DNA of 7,499 bases from Streptosporangiaceae bacterium. Lineage in GTDB: Bacteria; Actinomycetota; Actinomycetes; Streptosporangiales; Streptosporangiaceae. Below, in pieces: positions 6,077 to 7,499 of the stretch (position 1 is its first letter; the number at the start of each line of letters is the position of its first letter). The stretch spans positions 1 to 7,499 of the forward strand of contig JASIBJ010000637.1 of NCBI GenBank assembly GCA_030045215.1. The letters are read 5' to 3'. Below the pieces are notes generated by a model that saw only the letters and a program-made list of their open reading frames with translations, ran no database searches and was not told the origin of the DNA. The position numbers were made by a program, and so were the translations under genes.

Positions 6077-7141
6077 GTGAGCCAGCGCGCGGCACCGGCC
6101 ATGGTCACCATCGGCTTGTTCGACTGGATCGACTCCGACGGAGCCCGCGACGCCGGCCAGCTGTACCGGGAGCGGCTTGACCTCCTCGCCGACGCCGAGG
6201 CCCAGGGGTTCGACATCTATCATCTGGCCGAGCACCACGGCACTCCGCTCGGTCTCGCGCCCTCGCCGAGCACCTTCCTGGCCGCCGCGGCCATGCGGAC
6301 CACGCGGATCCGGCTGTGCCCGCTGGTGTATGTGCTTCCCCTCTATCAGCCGACGCGGCTGGCGGAGGAGATCGCGATGCTCGATCAGCTCAGCGGCGGC
6401 CGGCTCGAAATCGGGTTCGGCAAGGGCGGCAACCCGTATGAGTTGCTTGCCTACGGGATTGAGCGAGCGGACGCCCAGCGCCTGTACGACGAGAACTTCG
6501 ACGCGGTCATGCGCACGCTGACCAGCGGACGGGCCGGCGCCCCCGGCACCGACGTCGTCATCGAGATGCCGGTCAGGGTCCGGCAGGCCCCGCATCCACC
6601 GCTGTGGTATCCGAGCAGCAACCCCGAGAGCATCCCGCAGCTGGGCAAGAGAGGGATCAACACGATCCTCGGCTTCAGCTTCAGGTCCCCGACCGTCGAG
6701 GAGACCCGGCGCCGACGGGACGAGTACTTCAGCGGCGTGAGTGGCATTCCGCCGGGAATACCGACCGGAGGAGCCGGGGCGCCCACCCCCCGGTTCGGGA
6801 TCATGCGCAATATCTACGTGGGAGACTCCGATCGCGCCGCCCGCGAGCGCGTGCTCGAGGCTATGGACGTGTTCTACCGCCAGTTCACCGCGGTGTGGCG
6901 CCGTCACGGCGATGACCGGTTCGGTGCGCCTCAGGACTTCGCCGGCGCGATCGATGAGGGCCTGGTGATCGCGGGATCGGCCGGCACCGTGCGCGCCCAG
7001 CTGACCGGGATGCTGCGCGCATCCGGCGCGAACCACTTCGCCGGCGCGTTCGCGTTCGGCTCGCTCAGCTATGCCGAAGCCCGCTCCTCGTTGGCCAGGT
7101 TCGGCGCGGACGTGGCTCCGGCCATCCGGGCCGCCGACTGA
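6077..7141 (+). CDS. Luciferase-like (LLM class) flavin-dependent oxidoreductase
   Basis: This is a cytoplasmic TIM-barrel oxidoreductase of the bacterial luciferase-like monooxygenase class, using reduced FMN or coenzyme F420. The substrate is unknown. Family landmarks are the first strand TIGLFDW (11-17), the flavin-site segment EAQGFDIYHLAEHHG (41-55), PSPSTFLAAAAMRTTRIRL (62-80), and the strongly conserved EEIAMLDQLSGGRLEIGFGKG (97-117). A C-terminal part from about 280 contains VIAGSAGTV (297-305), where members typically check cofactor-binding geometry. At 354 residues it is a normal length. The frame is open to an ATG at 5936, but homology should begin near residue 9. GTG 6077 is preferred, with GGTGAGG only 2 nt away, so initiation may be leaderless. 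ATG 6101 is the alternative. It is transcribed away from the transporter operon. It could act on a nucleobase-related compound, but nothing in the sequence shows that. Confidence 0.88.
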   Translation: MSQRAAPAMVTIGLFDWIDSDGARDAGQLYRERLDLLADAEAQGFDIYHLAEHHGTPLGLAPSPSTFLAAAAMRTTRIRLCPLVYVLPLYQPTRLAEEIAMLDQLSGGRLEIGFGKGGNPYELLAYGIERADAQRLYDENFDAVMRTLTSGRAGAPGTDVVIEMPVRVRQAPHPPLWYPSSNPESIPQLGKRGINTILGFSFRSPTVEETRRRRDEYFSGVSGIPPGIPTGGAGAPTPRFGIMRNIYVGDSDRAARERVLEAMDVFYRQFTAVWRRHGDDRFGAPQDFAGAIDEGLVIAGSAGTVRAQLTGMLRASGANHFAGAFAFGSLSYAEARSSLARFGADVAPAIRAAD

Positions 7142-7196
7142 CGCGCGCAGGCTGCCGCGGGCCCGGGCGCACCAGTGACCGGTGCTGGCAGGACTC

Positions 7197-7224
7197 GGCC
7201 TCCGGGACCTAAGTCCCGATGGCC
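7197..7224 (+). terminator. Terminator-like hairpin after the oxidoreductase gene
   Basis: A 6-bp perfect stem CGGGAC/GTCCCG with a CTAA loop (7203-7218) is extended across a 2x2 internal loop by GGCC/GGCC. It begins 55 nt after the stop codon. No U-tract follows, as is common for actinobacterial terminators. A weaker GCACC/GGTGC stem lies just before it at 7169-7185. Confidence 0.45.
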
Positions 7225-7288
7225 TGCAGTGGTGCGGGCAGGTTGACCATCTGGACCGCACGTTGCCGCCGCGCAGTAGTCATTTTGC

Positions 7289-7308
7289 ATAGCTAAATAT
7301 TTAGCTAT
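7289..7308. promoter_or_regulatory. 20-bp perfect palindrome, probable repressor operator
   Basis: The two 10-bp arms, ATAGCTAAAT and ATTTAGCTAT, are perfectly complementary and centred between 7298 and 7299. Size, AT-richness and symmetry match operators of dimeric MarR- or TetR-type regulators. The site abuts the candidate -35 element of the downstream lyase gene. No regulator gene is in the window to pair with it. An RNA hairpin role is unlikely because the site lies upstream of the predicted transcription start. Confidence 0.65.
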
Positions 7309-7336
7309 TGATCATCCTGATTAGCAGATTGAGAAT
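7308..7336 (+). promoter_or_regulatory. Candidate promoter for the lyase gene
   Basis: TTGATC (7308-7313) and GAGAAT (7331-7336) are separated by exactly 17 nt, each matching 4 of 6 consensus positions, in an AT-rich stretch directly before the gene. Transcription would start near 7343 and give a leader of about 80 nt. Confidence 0.45.
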
Positions 7337-7356
7337 GTGGCCGAATATTTGACTAG
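7337..7356. promoter_or_regulatory. Degenerate second operator copy over the transcription start
   Basis: This 20-nt stretch matches the perfect palindrome at 13 of 20 positions, including the core AATATTT and a distal CTA. Its centre is 48 bp downstream of the first site. It would overlie the predicted transcription start, a position suited to repression. Being imperfect, it may be a weaker site or chance. Confidence 0.35.
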
Positions 7357-7411
7357 TCGCGGTGATCGGTTACGGCGCGCGGCCGTGCCGTCGTCGCCGG
7401 CACTCGCAGCC

Positions 7412-7417
7412 GGGAGG
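7412..7417 (+). promoter_or_regulatory. Ribosome-binding site of the lyase gene
   Basis: GGGAGG lies 5 nt before the ATG at 7423. It is the clearest ribosome-binding site on the plus strand and fixes the start of the truncated gene. Confidence 0.75.
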
Positions 7418-7422
7418 CAGCC

Positions 7423-7499
7423 ATGACGACTAACTTTCCAGTCACGGCCGGGCATCAGCTCGGACGCCGATCCTGGGCCGAACCATGGAAGATCAAGAT
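7423..7499 (+). CDS. Probable tryptophanase / tyrosine phenol-lyase family protein, first 25 codons (cut by window end)
   Basis: The gene starts at ATG 7423 behind a GGGAGG ribosome-binding site and runs off the window after 25 complete codons. The visible N-terminus contains RRSWAEPWKIK (residues 15-25). This resembles the EPFRIK-like segment near the start of pyridoxal-phosphate beta-eliminating lyases, the tryptophanase/tyrosine phenol-lyase family. Those enzymes cleave Trp to indole, or Tyr to phenol, plus pyruvate and ammonia. The active-site lysine and substrate-discriminating residues are outside the window, so Trp and Tyr specificity cannot be separated. The 8-residue-odd polar extension before the match is not informative. 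Its own promoter and palindromic operator suggest substrate-responsive repression, independent of the oxidoreductase gene upstream. The family call rests on a short match. Confidence 0.6.
   Translation, partial: MTTNFPVTAGHQLGRRSWAEPWKIK

Larger units (their letters stand above)
7142..7422. other. Intergenic region with AT-rich regulatory island, 281 bp
   Basis: The first part (to about 7280) is GC-rich and holds only the terminator-like hairpins. From about 7281 to 7357 the base composition switches abruptly to AT-rich and contains the palindromes and promoter described separately. The 80-nt leader that follows is GC-rich again. It has one 6-bp hairpin (GTGCCG/CGGCAC, 7385-7403) shortly before the ribosome-binding site. 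No tryptophan-containing leader peptide of TnaC type is visible. Confidence 0.6.

Noticed and set aside
5816..7261. Long minus-strand open frame antisense to the oxidoreductase
   Set aside because: It is a shadow of the well-supported plus-strand gene. Composition is Arg/Gly/Pro-rich, with no motif and no ribosome-binding site that makes sense.
7069..7290. 73-codon minus-strand frame starting inside the palindrome, considered as a divergent gene
   Set aside because: It overlaps the oxidoreductase 3' end, its start codon lies in the operator palindrome, and the peptide is low-complexity Ala/Gly/Pro with no recognisable domain.
7362..7434. Short leader peptide before the lyase gene, considered as a TnaC equivalent
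   Set aside because: It contains no tryptophan codon, is Arg-rich, and runs past the lyase start codon. There is nothing like the TnaC arrest motif.
1..7499. CRISPR array, tRNA or rRNA, insertion sequence or phage genes
   Set aside because: No regularly spaced repeats, cloverleaf-like segments, transposase motifs or terminal inverted repeats were seen. All long frames are explained by metabolic and transport genes or their shadows.

Overview
The window looks like chromosome from a high-GC actinobacterium. Base composition is roughly two-thirds G+C by eye, codons end strongly in G or C, GTG starts are common (nearly every minus-strand gene uses one), and there are 4-nt GTGA stop/start overlaps and a Gly/Ala/Arg-rich style of protein. 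The sequence alone does not fix the genus.

Positions 5766 down to 1 (minus strand) hold a nucleoside uptake and salvage operon. In transcription order it has: a BMP/PnrA-family substrate-binding lipoprotein (5766-4648); a 40-bp near-perfect inverted repeat (4614-4575); a double-domain ABC ATPase (4552-2900); a possible 35-codon small ORF fitted between ATPase and permease by GTGA overlaps at both ends (2903-2796); two BPD_transp_2-type permeases (2799-1465 and 1468-203); and the first 62 codons of cytidine deaminase, cut by the window edge (186-1). The layout matches the Bacillus subtilis NupNOPQ/BmpA class of importers. The lipoprotein should capture nucleosides outside the membrane, the two permeases form the channel, the ATPase drives import, and cytidine deaminase starts pyrimidine salvage by converting (deoxy)cytidine to (deoxy)uridine.

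Positions 5767-6076 are a 310-bp divergent intergenic region. It carries several short hairpins in the leader of the lipoprotein gene, and a plausible promoter whose predicted start point falls on the GTG of the opposite gene. Positions 6077-7141 (plus strand) encode a luciferase-like flavin-dependent oxidoreductase of unknown substrate, followed by a terminator-like hairpin.

Positions 7142-7422 are a second intergenic region with an AT-rich island. A 20-bp perfect palindrome at 7289-7308 abuts a candidate -35, and a degenerate second copy lies over the expected transcription start. This looks like repressor control of the last gene. That gene begins at 7423, is cut by the window end, and has an N-terminus resembling the tryptophanase/tyrosine phenol-lyase family.

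Most of the window is a recognisable transporter operon. The parts most worth a second look are the small ORF between ATPase and permease, the palindromic operator region in front of the lyase gene, and the long inverted repeat after the binding-protein gene.
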